A DNA stretch of 64,000 nucleotides from assembly GCA_016713035.1 (NCBI GenBank), contig JADJPW010000002.1, positions 620,001 to 684,000 of the forward strand, written 5' to 3'. Of the stretch, positions 36,389 through 48,700 are shown in pieces (positions within the stretch are counted from its first letter, which is position 1; each line of letters starts with the position of its first letter). Below the pieces are notes generated by a model. The model saw only the letters and a program-made list of their open reading frames with translations. It ran no database searches and was not told the origin of the DNA. The stretch comes from Verrucomicrobiaceae bacterium (GTDB taxonomy: Bacteria > Verrucomicrobiota > Verrucomicrobiia > Verrucomicrobiales > Verrucomicrobiaceae). The position numbers and the translations under genes are program-made.

Positions 36389-38566
36389 ATGAGCACGCCC
36401 AAAGATGACAGCTTGGATGAAACGCAGGCGATGAATGCCTTTGGCGTGGCGATGCATGCGGACAAGCCGAAGCAGTGGCAGCCGCCGAGGCCGGAGGAGC
36501 TGCAGGAGATGCTGCCGGGCTACAAGATCGACAAGCTGGTGGGTCGGGGCGGCATGGGGGCGGTGTATCGCGGGGTGCAGACGACGCTGGACCGCAAGGT
36601 GGCGATCAAAATCCTGCCACCAGGCCTCGGTGAGCATGATCCGGCTTTTGTGGAGCGCTTTCTGAATGAGGCGCGGCTCATGGCGAAGCTGGCGCATCCG
36701 AATGTGGTCACGATCTACGACTCGGGCGAGACGAAGGACGGCCAGCTTTATTATGTGATGGAGCTGATGGACGGCACGGATGTGTCGCGGATGATCGCCG
36801 AAAAAGGTCGCCTGTCCGTGGAGCAGGCGCGGGCGATCTGCCTGCGTGTGTGCGATGCGCTGGCAGCGGCGCATGAGCTGGGCATCGTTCATCGCGACAT
36901 CAAACCGGCCAATGTACTCGTGGGCACGAAGAACGTGGTGAAGGTGGGTGATTTCGGTCTCGCTCGGTTGGAGGATGCGCACAGCGGCCTCACTCGCACG
37001 GGTTTCATGGTGGGCACGCTTGACTTCCTCGCGCCGGAGGCGATGACGCCGGGCGTGGAGGTGGATGGGCGTGCGGATCTGTATGCGGTGGGCGTGATGC
37101 TTTACCAGATGCTCACGGGTTCGCTGCCGCGTGGAGCGTTCAAACCGGCGTCGCAACTCGTGCCGGGACTCGACCGCCATTTCGACAGCGTGATCAGCCG
37201 AGCGATGCAGACAAAGCCGGACGACCGCTACGCCAGCGCGGCGCAGATGCGGCATGATTTGGAACAACTCAGCGTGGTGCTCAATTTCCGCGACACAGCG
37301 GACACGACGATGGCGGTGCCGGTCGGCAGGCTCACGGCGGAAAACATCGCACAGAGACCGGTGACGAAGATTTCGAGTGTTTCGCCGAAAAGCGGTGAGC
37401 AGGCCATTTCGCCGACTCAATCAGCCGCGAAGGCGAAAAAGAAGCGCTGGCTCAGCGAGGCAAAGACACGCTGGGCGGCCACGCTGCTCGCCATCGTGCT
37501 CAGCGCGGCGGCGGGTTATGTGGCGCTGCGTCGCGTGGGCCAGGGCGTGGTCACACTGAGCTATGATCTGCCGTTTCTGGTGCATCGGCCCGGTGGCGCA
37601 GGGGATGTGTGCATGGTCTATCTGGAGGAAAAAGTGGGTGATAACCTCGACCGCAAGGTGCAGCCCGCTTTGCTCGATAAACTAGCCGCCGCCGGCGCTC
37701 GTGCGGTGGTGTATGATGTCATCTTTGAGGCAAACTCGGCAGATCCGGCGCTGGACGCGGCCTTTGCGGAGTCGATGAAGAAATACCGCGCCGGTGGTGG
37801 TGTGGTGATGCTGGCCGCTGGCCGTGAGGTGACACAGCAGGCCGGTGTGGCGATGGAGCGGCTCATCATCCCGAATGACACGCTGCTGGATGCGGCGGAC
37901 GATTACGGTCTCGTGGCGCTGGTGCATGATGATCGCTTCACGGTGCGCGAATTGATCGCCGGAACGCGTGATGAGGCCTCTTTGACCTGGAAAACGGCCC
38001 AAAAGCTCGGCGCACCGCTGGATGAGGCCAATCGGCTCGATGACCGCTGGATCAACTACACCGGCCCGCATGACGCGATCCCGTCCGTCTCGGCGAAAAA
38101 CGTGCTCGATGGCGTGGATGAGGCCTTTTTCCGTGGGAAGATCGTCGTCATCGGCGGGAAGCCCGGCATCGTGAGTCCCAAGCTGGGCGAGGATTTGTTC
38201 AGCACGCCGTTTCATCGCCTGGATCGTCGTGGCAACGTGCCGCTGATGAGCGGCGTGGAGGTGCAGGCCAACATGCTCGTGAATCTCCTGCGCGGAAACT
38301 GGCTCGTGCGCAGTGGTGACCGCGCCGACCTGCTTTTCGTGCTTTTCATCGGCCTGGCGGCTGGATGGGCCTTTTCACGGTTGCGGCCCTTCACGGGCTT
38401 TTTGCTGGCCTTTGCTGCGGTGGTGCTGCTGAGCCTCGCGGGGGTGCTGGCCGTGCATTTTGCCAGCGTGTGGTTCCCGTGGAGCGTGGCCGCGCTGGTG
38501 CAGCTCCCCGTGGCGCTCGTGGCGGGCACCGGGGCGCACTTTACATCGAGCGGCACTTCCGGGTGA
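36389..38566 (+). CDS. Ser/Thr protein kinase with CHASE2 sensor and membrane helices
   Basis: 725 residues from ATG 36389; a TTG 15 nt upstream is less likely. Counting from that TTG, the Hanks kinase domain (~50-310) has G-R-G-G-M-G, K79 in V-A-I-K, H-R-D at 173-175, N180 and D-F-G at 193, all complete. After a disordered linker and one membrane helix comes a CHASE2 extracytoplasmic domain (~390-640, with A-A-G-A-R-A-V-V-Y-D-V and F-R-G-K-I-V-V-I-G), then three membrane helices. The frame stops at 38566, but the next frame continues at once into a cyclase, so this is probably the front of a kinase-CHASE2-cyclase fusion. Confidence 0.82.
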   Translation: MSTPKDDSLDETQAMNAFGVAMHADKPKQWQPPRPEELQEMLPGYKIDKLVGRGGMGAVYRGVQTTLDRKVAIKILPPGLGEHDPAFVERFLNEARLMAKLAHPNVVTIYDSGETKDGQLYYVMELMDGTDVSRMIAEKGRLSVEQARAICLRVCDALAAAHELGIVHRDIKPANVLVGTKNVVKVGDFGLARLEDAHSGLTRTGFMVGTLDFLAPEAMTPGVEVDGRADLYAVGVMLYQMLTGSLPRGAFKPASQLVPGLDRHFDSVISRAMQTKPDDRYASAAQMRHDLEQLSVVLNFRDTADTTMAVPVGRLTAENIAQRPVTKISSVSPKSGEQAISPTQSAAKAKKKRWLSEAKTRWAATLLAIVLSAAAGYVALRRVGQGVVTLSYDLPFLVHRPGGAGDVCMVYLEEKVGDNLDRKVQPALLDKLAAAGARAVVYDVIFEANSADPALDAAFAESMKKYRAGGGVVMLAAGREVTQQAGVAMERLIIPNDTLLDAADDYGLVALVHDDRFTVRELIAGTRDEASLTWKTAQKLGAPLDEANRLDDRWINYTGPHDAIPSVSAKNVLDGVDEAFFRGKIVVIGGKPGIVSPKLGEDLFSTPFHRLDRRGNVPLMSGVEVQANMLVNLLRGNWLVRSGDRADLLFVLFIGLAAGWAFSRLRPFTGFLLAFAAVVLLSLAGVLAVHFASVWFPWSVAALVQLPVALVAGTGAHFTSSGTSG

Positions 38567-39435
38567 AGCTCGACGCGGAGCAGAAACGCCTGCGAGAGGC
38601 CTTCTCGAAGTATCTCTCCCCGCGCATGCTCGAACGGATCACGGACGAAGGCTTCGCGCTCGATCCCGGTGGCGATAAAACGATGGCCGCGATGATGTTC
38701 ACGGACATCGAGAATTTCACCGACATCTGCCAGCGGGTGCGAGAGCCGATGCACATCGTGGAGCACCTCAACGGTTACTTTCAGCGCACCACCGACCGCG
38801 TCTTCAACCACGACGGCGGCGTGATCAAATTCATCGGCGATGCCATCTTTGCCGCCTGGGGCGTGCCTTTTGATGATGAGGACGCCGCCTTGAAATCCGT
38901 CCGCGCCGCGTGGGAGCTGCATGAAAACGCTGGGCTCAAAATCGGCGGCGAGCCGCTGCGCACCCGCGTGGGCCTGCACTATGGCGAAGTCGTCGCGGGA
39001 AACATCGGCAGCACGAAACACATCGACTACACGCTCATCGGCGACGCGGTGAACCTCGCCAGCCGAATCGAGGGCCTGAACAAAGCCCTCGGCACCAGCA
39101 TCCTGCTCAGCGATGCCGTGCAGGAGCACATCCGCGGCGAGTTTTGCACCCGCCGCGTGGGCCAGTTCCGCGTCAAAGGCCGCGTGGACACCACCACCGT
39201 CTTTGAACTGCTCGGCCCCGCCAGCAGCACCGAGCTGCCCGAGTGGGCTCTGAGCTACGAAGCCGCCCTGAACGCCTTCGAAAGCGGCAACCGCCCCCGC
39301 GCCAAGGAACTCTTCGAACAGACCAATCGCCTCCGCCTCGATGCGCAAGGAGACGGCCCCTCGAAGTTCTTCCTGGAGCACATCGCCAAGAACGAAAGCA
39401 GCGTGGCGGGTGTGGTGGAGCTGAGGGAGAAGTAG
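38536..39435 (+). CDS. Class III adenylate/guanylate cyclase domain, probably same gene as kinase
   Basis: The frame continues a post-membrane linker (A-L-Y-I-E-R-H-F-R-V-K-L) into A-F-S-K-Y-L-S-P, the standard entry to the cyclase of CHASE2-cyclases. The catalytic domain has M-M-F-T-D-I-E-N-F-T (first metal Asp), G-D-A-I-F-A-A-W-G (second), and later T-L-I-G-D-A-V-N-L-A-S-R (transition-state Asn/Arg). A helical tail follows. There is no ATG at its natural beginning. One missing base near 38535 explains the split; alternatively GTG 38563 overlaps the kinase TGA (GTGA) and could start a separate coupled protein. It would make a cyclic nucleotide under control of the CHASE2 sensor. Confidence 0.78.
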   Translation, partial: ALYIERHFRVKLDAEQKRLREAFSKYLSPRMLERITDEGFALDPGGDKTMAAMMFTDIENFTDICQRVREPMHIVEHLNGYFQRTTDRVFNHDGGVIKFIGDAIFAAWGVPFDDEDAALKSVRAAWELHENAGLKIGGEPLRTRVGLHYGEVVAGNIGSTKHIDYTLIGDAVNLASRIEGLNKALGTSILLSDAVQEHIRGEFCTRRVGQFRVKGRVDTTTVFELLGPASSTELPEWALSYEAALNAFESGNRPRAKELFEQTNRLRLDAQGDGPSKFFLEHIAKNESSVAGVVELREK

Positions 39436-39519
39436 CGGGATACAGCGTAGGGCGAAGAGTCAGAGGTCTGCCGACAGGGTGAGAGGGCTGGAGCAAGGAG
39501 CGGAGGGAGACTTTGGAGT

Positions 39520-39547
39520 GTTACGATACACCCCAGACCGGGTATAT
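39520..39547 (+). promoter_or_regulatory. Shared regulon promoter 4 (4,292-residue gene)
   Basis: GTTACGA (39520-39526), 13 nt, GGGTATAT (39540-39547). The ATG lies 183 nt downstream at 39731, so a long leader is predicted. Confidence 0.65.
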
Positions 39548-39730
39548 GTTAGCAATGCCCGCTTGGACGGGCCGTTCCCATGCCCTTTTCTCTTCCATCC
39601 ACCTCCGCCCCCCCCCACAGGCCTGTCCCCAAAGAAAACATCGCCACGGGTGGTCGTTTGACTATGATTCACCTAGTTTTCGACCTCTTAGTCCGATAGG
39701 AGATAACCGCGAGAAGCTATTTATTACCTT

Positions 39731-42700
39731 ATGAATCCAACGCTGCCTCATTTTGAAAAGCCGCTGCTCCATGGAGGCCGGAGCTGGTGTGGAATCATCT
39801 TCGGCGCTCTGTGGGTAATGGCAACTTGCGGACCAGCTACGGTTTCCGCCGCTCCTGGTGACCTAGACACGACCTTTAACGGTTCTGGAAAGGTCACGAC
39901 ATCTGTAGGTAGCGGCACGGACGACAAGGCCTTCAGTGTTGCTGTTCAAGCTGACGGGAAGATTCTTGTTGCCGGGTACTCTCACAATGGAACGAATAAC
40001 GATTTCGGCTTGGTGCGTTACACAAGCTCGGGCGTTTTAGACTCCACCTTTGGCACTGGCGGGAAGGTGACGACATCTGTGGGTAGTGGTGCCACAGGTG
40101 GAGCTGGTTACGGAGTGGTTGTGCAAAATGACGGGAAGATTCTTGTCGCGGGCAATAGGTGGAACGGCAGCAATTACGACTTTGCGTTGGTCCGCTACAC
40201 AAGTGCAGGAGTGTTGGATGGACAGGTCACCACCTCATTTGGAAGTAGCAGTGATGATGGCAGGAGCGTGGCGCTGCAAAACGATGGGAAGATCATTGTG
40301 GCTGGCTGGTCTTCTGTCTCAAACGGCTTCGCTCTCGTGCGTTACACTAGCGCCATGGCTTTGGATACGAGCTTCGGCACAGGCGGCTTGGTGTCCTTGG
40401 CCATTGGTGGAGGATCAGGTTTAAGCGTGAAGGTGCAGGGAGATGGGAATATCCTCGTGGCGGGTTATTCATCCAACGGGAGCAACGACGACTTTAAGTT
40501 GGTGCGATACACAGCCACAGGGACTCTGGACACTGGTTTCGGCACTGGCGGTATAGTGACCACCCCCATTGGTAGTGGCAATGACCAAGCCTTTAGCATG
40601 GCACTTCAGAACGATGGGAACATCGTCGTTGCAGGGTTTTATAGAAACGGCAGCAGCAATGACTTTGCGCTCGTGCGCTACACAAGCACAGGGGCGTTGG
40701 ACACGAGTTTTGGTAGCGCTGGCATAGCCACCAACCCAATTGGTAGCGGGGACGACAATGGTCAAAGCGTGGCAATCCAAAACAATGGGAAAATCATTGT
40801 CGCAGGAAGCTCTTCTGGAGACTTTGCACTGGTGCGTTACACAAGTGCGGGGGCACTGGATGCGAGTTTTGGTAACAGCGGGAAGGTAACTACCCCCATC
40901 GGCAGTAGCGGCGATTATGGCACAAGCGTGGCGATCCAGAACGATGGGAATATTGTCGCTGCTGGCTATACCTACACTGGCACTAGGTATAGCTTTGCAG
41001 TTGTTCGGTATATCGGCGATTACCCTGAAATTGCCATTGAGCAGCCTGCAGCAACGAATCTGACCGATGGAGCATCAACGATTGATTACGGCTCTACCGC
41101 AATCGCCTCGGCTGGAGTCACCAAGACCTTCTCGATCCGTAATCTGGGGACTCTGGATCTCACCGGCCTCGCCGTGACCAAGAGCGGGACTAATGCGGCG
41201 GATTTCGTGATCAATACGACTGGCATGAGCACTTCGCTCGCCCCGGGTGCCAGCACAACTTTCAGCGTTACCTTCAACCCGTTGCAGGCTGGCGGAAAAA
41301 ACGCATCCATCCAGATTGCCAGCAATGATGTGGACGAGAATCCCTTCGACATATCTCTCTCTGGCGCAGGCAATTTAGTGGCTTCGTTCAGCTCCAAGGC
41401 GACGGTGCCTGTGACCTCCAACGGCTTCACCGCTACGGGCAGTACGGTCAATCTGACGCTCAACTACGCCCCCACCACCGGGGACGAGCTGCTCGTGGTG
41501 AACAACACCAGCTTGGATCCCATCAATGGCACCTTCAGCAACCTCGCCAACGGCCAGACGGTGACGTTGAGCTACGGCGGGGTGAACTACGACTTCGTGG
41601 CCTACTACTACGGTGGGGAGGGCTACAACGACCTCGTGCTGCTGTGGAAAAACCGGCGACTCATGGCGTGGGGTTTCAACAGTTCAGGACAGTTGGGGGA
41701 CAACAGTGTTTCCACACGCAATAGCCCTGTGCCGGTCAACAATGTTGGTGGGACATCTGCGCTAGCAGGGAAAGACATTGTGAGCATCGTCACAGGGGCG
41801 TTTCATAGTTTGGTCCTCTGCACCGATGGAACCGTTCTGGCCTGGGGTGATAATGGATTCGGTCAATTGGGGGACAATACTATCGTTTCACCTCGAAGTG
41901 TGCCCGTGGCGGTAAACTCGTCATCAGGAGTCTCAGCTCTTTTTGGCAAGCGTGTGGTGGCTCTGGCGGCAGGCTCTTACTTCAGTGCTGCTCTCTGCTC
42001 GGACGGCACGGTGGCGGCTTGGGGATCGAACAGTTGGGGGCAACTGGGGAATGGCACGAGCGGTAACACCACCCGGGTTCCGGGTGCCGTTAGCACGGAA
42101 TTCGGTCAGTCGGCACTCTTTGGCAAAAGAGTCACTCAAATATCGCTCGGCGGTGAATACTGTCTGGCACTAGCAACAGACGGCACCTTGGTATCTTGGG
42201 GATACAATTCGCATGGCGGGCTTGGTGATGGCTCACAGACGCACCGTTTTCGCCCAGTCCTAGTTGCTACTGGTTCTGGCACCTCCGCGCTTTTTGGAAA
42301 AACTGTCCAATCAGTGGCAGCTGGTGAGTCACATAATTTGGCGCTCTGCACGGATGGAGTTCTGACTTCGTGGGGAAACTATGGAAACGGGAGGCTTGGC
42401 GATAACAGTGACAATATCTTCCGCACGTCTCCTGTTTTTGTGAACATAGATCAAGGCTTGTCAGCTCTATACAATAAGAGTGTCGCCACGATGGCTGGAG
42501 GATCATCCCATACGGTGGCGCTTTGCACCGATGGTGCCATGACGGCATGGGGGAGTAATTTAGCCACCCTTGTTGGTTCCACCAACAGCTTTGTTCCAGT
42601 GCTCGTGAATGCATCCACCAATGGCTCCGCTCTGATTGGAGTCACACCGATCAGCGTTTATGCGGGATACCGCCGCAGTCTTTCGCTCTGTTCGAATGGG

Positions 42701-45700
42701 GTTATTGTGGCGTGGGGCAATAACTCAAAAGGAGAGTTAGGTACGGGGGAACCAGGCGACCCCACGTTCACCGTCCCAGTGCTCGTCAGCATGAGCTCCA
42801 TGACCTATGGGGAACGCTTTGTCGCTGCTGTTACCGGTGCTCGCAGCGAGCACAGTCTCGCCGTCGTGGCGACGCCGCCAGCGTTTCCAGAGATTGGCGT
42901 AGAAGCGACAGAAACTGGGGCTTTGGCGGATGCAGTTGGGGCCGTGGATTTCGGCACGACGCTGATCAATACTGCTGGGGCCACAAAGACCTTTACGATT
43001 CGGAACACAGGAGGAGCCGATCTGACGGGACTGAATGTCACGAAAAGCGGGGCCAATGCATCAGAGTATGTGTTGGGGAGCCTCGGGGCTACGACATTGG
43101 CTCCTGGTACGAGTACCACATTCACCGTCAGCTTCATGCCAACGACCGTCGGAGCGCATGTCGTCGCAGTCCAGATCACCAGCAATGACGGAGATGAAGC
43201 CCCATTTGACATCACGTTGAATGGCAATGCATCCGGGGCATTGACTGCCGATTTCACCTCTGGCAGCCAGATCGCCCTCACCACGAATGGCTTCACCGCC
43301 ACCGGCAGTACGGTGACGCCCACGTTGGGCTATACGCCCGCGCTTTTCACCGTCCTCACCCTGGTGAATAACACCAGTGCCAATCCCATCAACGGAACCT
43401 TCACGAATCTGGCGCAGGGCCAGCTCGTGACGCTGGTTTACAACACCGTGGGCTACGAGTTCAACGCCGACTACTTCGGCGGCGATGGCAATGACCTCGT
43501 GCTGGTGCTGCAAGGGCCGGGGGTGCTGGATTACAGCTTCAATGCCAGCGGCAAGGTGAAGACTGCCATTGGTAGTGGGAATGAGCAGGCGTGGGATGTC
43601 GCGGTTCAGGCGGATGGAAAGGTTGTGGCCGTAGGATGGTCTTACAACGGTAGTAGTGATGATTTCGCAGTGGTGCGTTACAATACTGATGGAACGCTGG
43701 ACTCGGGCTTTGGAACGGGAGGCAAAGTGACTACCTCCATAGGTAATGAAAGCGATCAGGCCTATGGCGTGGCGGTGCAGGCGGATGGGAAGATCGTTGT
43801 GGCAGGTTTTTCGACCAATAGCGGTGTGCAGCATGTCGCCGTGGTGCGCTACAATACCAACGGCACCCTGGACAATACGTTCGATAACGATGGTAAAGTG
43901 GTTACCCCGGTCGGGACGACTTCCGAAGGGCGAGCAGTCGTGCTGCACGAAGATGGCAGAATTTTTGTGGGAGGTGACTACTGGAACGGGACGGACACCG
44001 ACTTCTGTGTAGTCGCCTACAACAAGGATGGGAGTTTGTTCCCTGACTACTTGGGAAGCCTATCAACACTCTCGCAGCCCGGCAGGAATGACGAAGCTAC
44101 TTGTCTCAAATTGACGCCGGATGGACGTGTTTATCTGGGAGGCTATTACCAAGTCGGCAGCGATCGTGTGTTCACTCTTGCTCGGTTGGCCCACGGAGGC
44201 TGGCTGGACTCCAGTTTCGGCAGTGGCGGCTGGGTGACAACACAGGTTGGCGCATCGGACTTTGGTCGTGCACTTGCCCTTCAGTCTAATGGAAAGATCC
44301 TGCTCGCGGGTAATGCACCAGGAGGCGGAGGACATGATGCGGTGATCGTCCGCTATAATTTCGATGGCACGCTGGACACGACGTTTGATGGCGATGGTTT
44401 GGTGGGAATCGCCTTTGGCGGCTACGGCGACTACGCTTACAGCGTGGAACTCGATTGGAGTGGTAAAATCCTCGTCGGAGGCATCACCGAAGATGGCGTG
44501 GCTGAAAACTTCCTTCTGGCACGCCTGCATACGAACGGGGATCTCGACACGAGCTTCCACGGCTCAGGTAAACTGAGCACATCATTTGGGGCCACAAGCT
44601 ACGATCATGCTTATGGCATGGCACTGCAGCCGAACGGGCGCATCGTCCTCGCCGGAATGGCCTCCAGTGGTGGAAACTCGGATTTTGCGCTGACGCGCTA
44701 CCTCGTTGAAACAAGCCATGAGGCAGTTTTCACATCTGAAACGAGCACCCCACTGAATGCTGCCTTGATCTTTGGTGAGGGGCTAACGCTAAATCCGACG
44801 CTCGGGTTCGCGCCCGCTCCAGGGACTGAACTGCGCCTTATTAACAACACGGGATCGCACCCCATCCAAGGAACCTTCACCAATATTGCCAATGGGGACA
44901 CGGTGCCGCTGACTTATAACAGCGTGTCTTACAACTTCATCGCCAACTACAGCGGCGGCACGGGCAATGACCTGACGCTGCTGCTGCCGGGTGCTGGTGG
45001 GCCGGATGTTACCTTCAATGGAAGCGGGCGCTTCCGATTTGGAGGATCGAGCAACATCGATAGCGCCAATGGAATTGCGATACAGCCGGATGGAAAGGTG
45101 GTGTCAGTTGGCTACGCCTTTCAAGGCGGCTTCAACTACGACGCTGTTGTGGTGCGCCATAATCCTGACGGGTCTCTCGATGGCAGCTTTGGAGTCGGGG
45201 GAGTGGCCACCAAGGCCAATGCGGGAGCGGCTTGTGTAGCGCTGCAAAGCGATGGTCGCATCGTCTTAGGAGGCGGCGGCGGCTCCGACTTTCTCATGAT
45301 GCGTTACCAAGCAAACGGTTTGCCAGACAACAGTTTCGGCAATGCGGGAACTGTTTCCACGGACTTTGGTGAAAAGGAAAATTGTACAAAGCTTGTGGTC
45401 CAAAAAGACGGGAAGATCATCGCAATCGGACAGTCCGAGAACTGGGATAAGCCAAGAAAAATAGCGGTTACCCGCTATAACACAGATGGAACTCTCGACT
45501 TGTCTTTTGGCGGCACGGGCAAGTTATTGACTTCGTTTGCAGGCGACTACGATGTTGTCACAGATGTCGCTCTGCAGGAAGATGGGAAGCTTCTCGTTTG
45601 CGGCTATTCTGGAGGAAATGCGCTCATTCGATATAATCAAGACGGCACCTTGGACACCAGTTTTGGAGGAACGGGGCGTGTAACCATTCCATTGGGAGAA

Positions 45701-48700
45701 CAATATTCGGGCGGGCCTTGTTTGTGCCTCCAGCGCGATGGTAAGATTATCGTGGCTGGTGCCCTGGGCATGGAATTCGGATTCGCCCGTTACCATTCAA
45801 ACGGTGCGCTCGACACCAACTTCGCTTCCGGTGGTTCCAGGACCGTGTCCATCACCAGCGGCAGGGATTATGCCATTTCCGTCGGCATCCAAGCGGACGG
45901 CAAGATCGTCGCTGGGGGGCGTGCCAACGTCGAAAATCGATTCCTAGCGGACTTTGCTGCTGTGCGCCTCGATTCAGAGGGAAACCTCGATCCCAGCTTT
46001 CATGGTGGCGGCAAGGCAATGATTTCAGTGGGTCATTCAGACGATTTTTGCCACGACATGGAGATCGCACCGGACGGCAAGATCGTCATGGCGGGTTATT
46101 CCTTCAACGGGAGCGAAGATTTTGCCATGGCTCGACTCGGGGTCGAAATGTCGAGCAGCTTAGTTTTTAACTCGGCCTCAGACGTGCCATTGCGATTTCA
46201 AGGATGTATGGCCACAGGCCGCACGCTCAACATCACGCTCAACTTTACGCCGACTCCAGGCTCGGGCCTCAAGGTCTTCGAGAACACCTCTTTGCAGCCG
46301 ATTTCGGGTGAGTTCGTGAATCTAGCGCAGGGGCAGACGGTGACGCTCAATTACAACAGCGTGAATTACGTCTTTGTGGTGAACTACTTTGGCGGGGATG
46401 GCAACGATCTGGTGCTTGAGTGGGCTTATACACGGCTGATGGCGTGGGGCATCAATTCGGGTGGGGCACTGGGGATCAGTGGCACAGCGGCACAGGCGAA
46501 TATGGCAACGCAGGTGGTGGCGACGCCTGTGATCGAAGGAAAGACGATCTTCTCAACCACCACCGGGCGTGATTTTAGCCTTGCCGTGACCTCAGACGGC
46601 ACGGTAGCGGCTTGGGGGATGAATTCGGACGGGCAACTCGGCAATGGCAATACCGCGAATGCGCCACTGCCAGTGGCGGTGACGATGAATGGCGTGTTGA
46701 GTGGGAAAAAGGTGATCGCCGTGTCGGCAGGGTGGAAGCACAGCCTAGCGCTGTGCTCGGATGGCACGGTAGCGGCCTGGGGTGACAATGCGTACGGTCA
46801 GCTAGGGAACAACAGCACGCTGGACAGTGCCACGCCAGTGCTGGTGAACATTGCGGGGGTGTTGGCGGGACGCCGTATCGTGGCGGTGGCGGCGGGCTAC
46901 TCTCACAGCGCAGCGCTTTGCTCCGATGGCATGGTAGTGTGCTGGGGCGATAATGATTCCAAGCAACTCGGCAACAACCTCACGGCGCGCAGTTCTGTGC
47001 CGGTGGAGGTGGTGACGGGCGGTGTACTGGCTGGGAAAGCTGTGAAGGCTATCGCGGCTGGCTACAGCCACACGCTGGCTCTTTGCGCCGATGGCACGGT
47101 GGCAGCGTGGGGGTCGAATGCGAACAAACAACTCGGCAATAACAGTACTGCCAACAGTGGTGTGCCGGTGGAGGTGATCACGTCGGGTGCGTTCAGCGGA
47201 AAATTCGTGGTGCAGATCGCGGCGGGTGGCAATGGCAGCATGGCACTGTGCTCTGACGGCACGCTGGCCGCGTGGGGTCACAATGATCGCGGGCAGATCG
47301 GCAACAACACCGTTGGAACCAGCTATGGCGTGCCAGCAGCAGTCGATTTGACAGGAGTGCTTGCAGGGAAAACGATTACCGACATTCGAACAGGCTTCCG
47401 GCACAGGATGGCTCGGTGCTCGGACGGGACGGTGGCGGCCTGGGGCTGGAATCAATTCGGTCAGCTCGGCAACAACAGCGGCGTGGACAGTGCTGTGCCA
47501 GTGGCTGTCTCCGCGACGATGTTGGGAGTCGATGAGAGTTTTGCCGCCATCGCGGGTGGTGCCTACACGGATCATGTGGTGAGCATTGTCAGTGCCGGTC
47601 CACCTGCGCCGATGATTCAAGTAGAAACGACAGAGGGTGTGATCTTGGGCGATAATGCAGTGAGCGGACCCAATTACGGAGGCATCGTCGTGGGTAGCAC
47701 GAAATCACAAACTTTCATCGTGCGAAACACTGGTGCGCTGACTCTTTCAGGCATCGCCGCAAGTTTCTCGGGGGTGGGACAGAGCCACTATACAATCACT
47801 CGTCAGCCTGCGACCACACTGGCACCGGGCGATGCGACGAGCATCACGTTTGCCTTCACCCCGGCGAGTTATGGCGGTAAACCAGTGACACTAAGCATCG
47901 CCAGCAATGCGGCCGGGGCATTGAACCCATTTGAGCTTAATATCAGCGGAACGGGCGACCCCGAACTCTATGCTTCCTGGCTCACTGGTACGGAGATTCC
48001 AGCGCAGGCAGGCACCTTTGATTCCAGCAGCAAAGAGGTGATCTTTAATCTGGGATTTGCGCCTCCGACAGGCACCACGCTGACGGTGCTTAACAATACA
48101 GGCACGGGATTCATTGACGGCTACTTCGACAGCTCGGTTTACGGCCAGTTGGTGCAGGGACAAGACGTGGAACTGGAGTACAACGGCACCACCTACACCT
48201 TCGTGGCAAACTACTACGGCGGGGATGGCAACGATCTGGTGCTGCAATGGGCGGGCGCACGGCTGTTGGCCTGGGGAGCGGGAACCAGCGGCAGTCTCGG
48301 CAATGGCGCTTTTTCCAATAGCAGCATGCCGGTGGTGGTGAACATGACGACTGGTGCATTGGTAGGCAAACGCATCCTTTCAGTGACCTGTGGAACCAAT
48401 CATAGTGTGGCCTTGTGTGCGGATGGCACGCTCGCTGCCTGGGGTAGCAATGTGAGCGGCCAGTTGGGCAACAACAACGCGACTGGCAACAGTGCCACGC
48501 CGGTTGCGGTGCTCACCACCAGTGCCGCGCTGTTTGGCAAGGTCGTGGTAGGCATCGCGGCGGGGGCGGACTTCACCCTCGCGCTGTGCAGCGATGGCAA
48601 GGTAGCCGCATGGGGACGCAACATCGAAGGCCAGCTCGGCAACAGTGATCTAGGGGTGAACAGTCCTGTACCGGTGCTGGTGACGGCAAATGGCGCCTTA

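Noticed and set aside
36323..37420. 365-codon open frame on the minus strand opposite the kinase
   Set aside because: The plus strand has a complete kinase motif set, while this frame is Arg/His-rich with no domain pattern; it is a codon-bias shadow.
38212..39381. 389-codon minus-strand frame opposite the cyclase
   Set aside because: The plus strand encodes clear cyclase motifs; the minus frame mirrors them.
43061..43948. 295-codon minus-strand frame inside the 12.9-kb gene
   Set aside because: It results from repeated D-G-K/G-N-D codons of delta-60 repeats on the plus strand.
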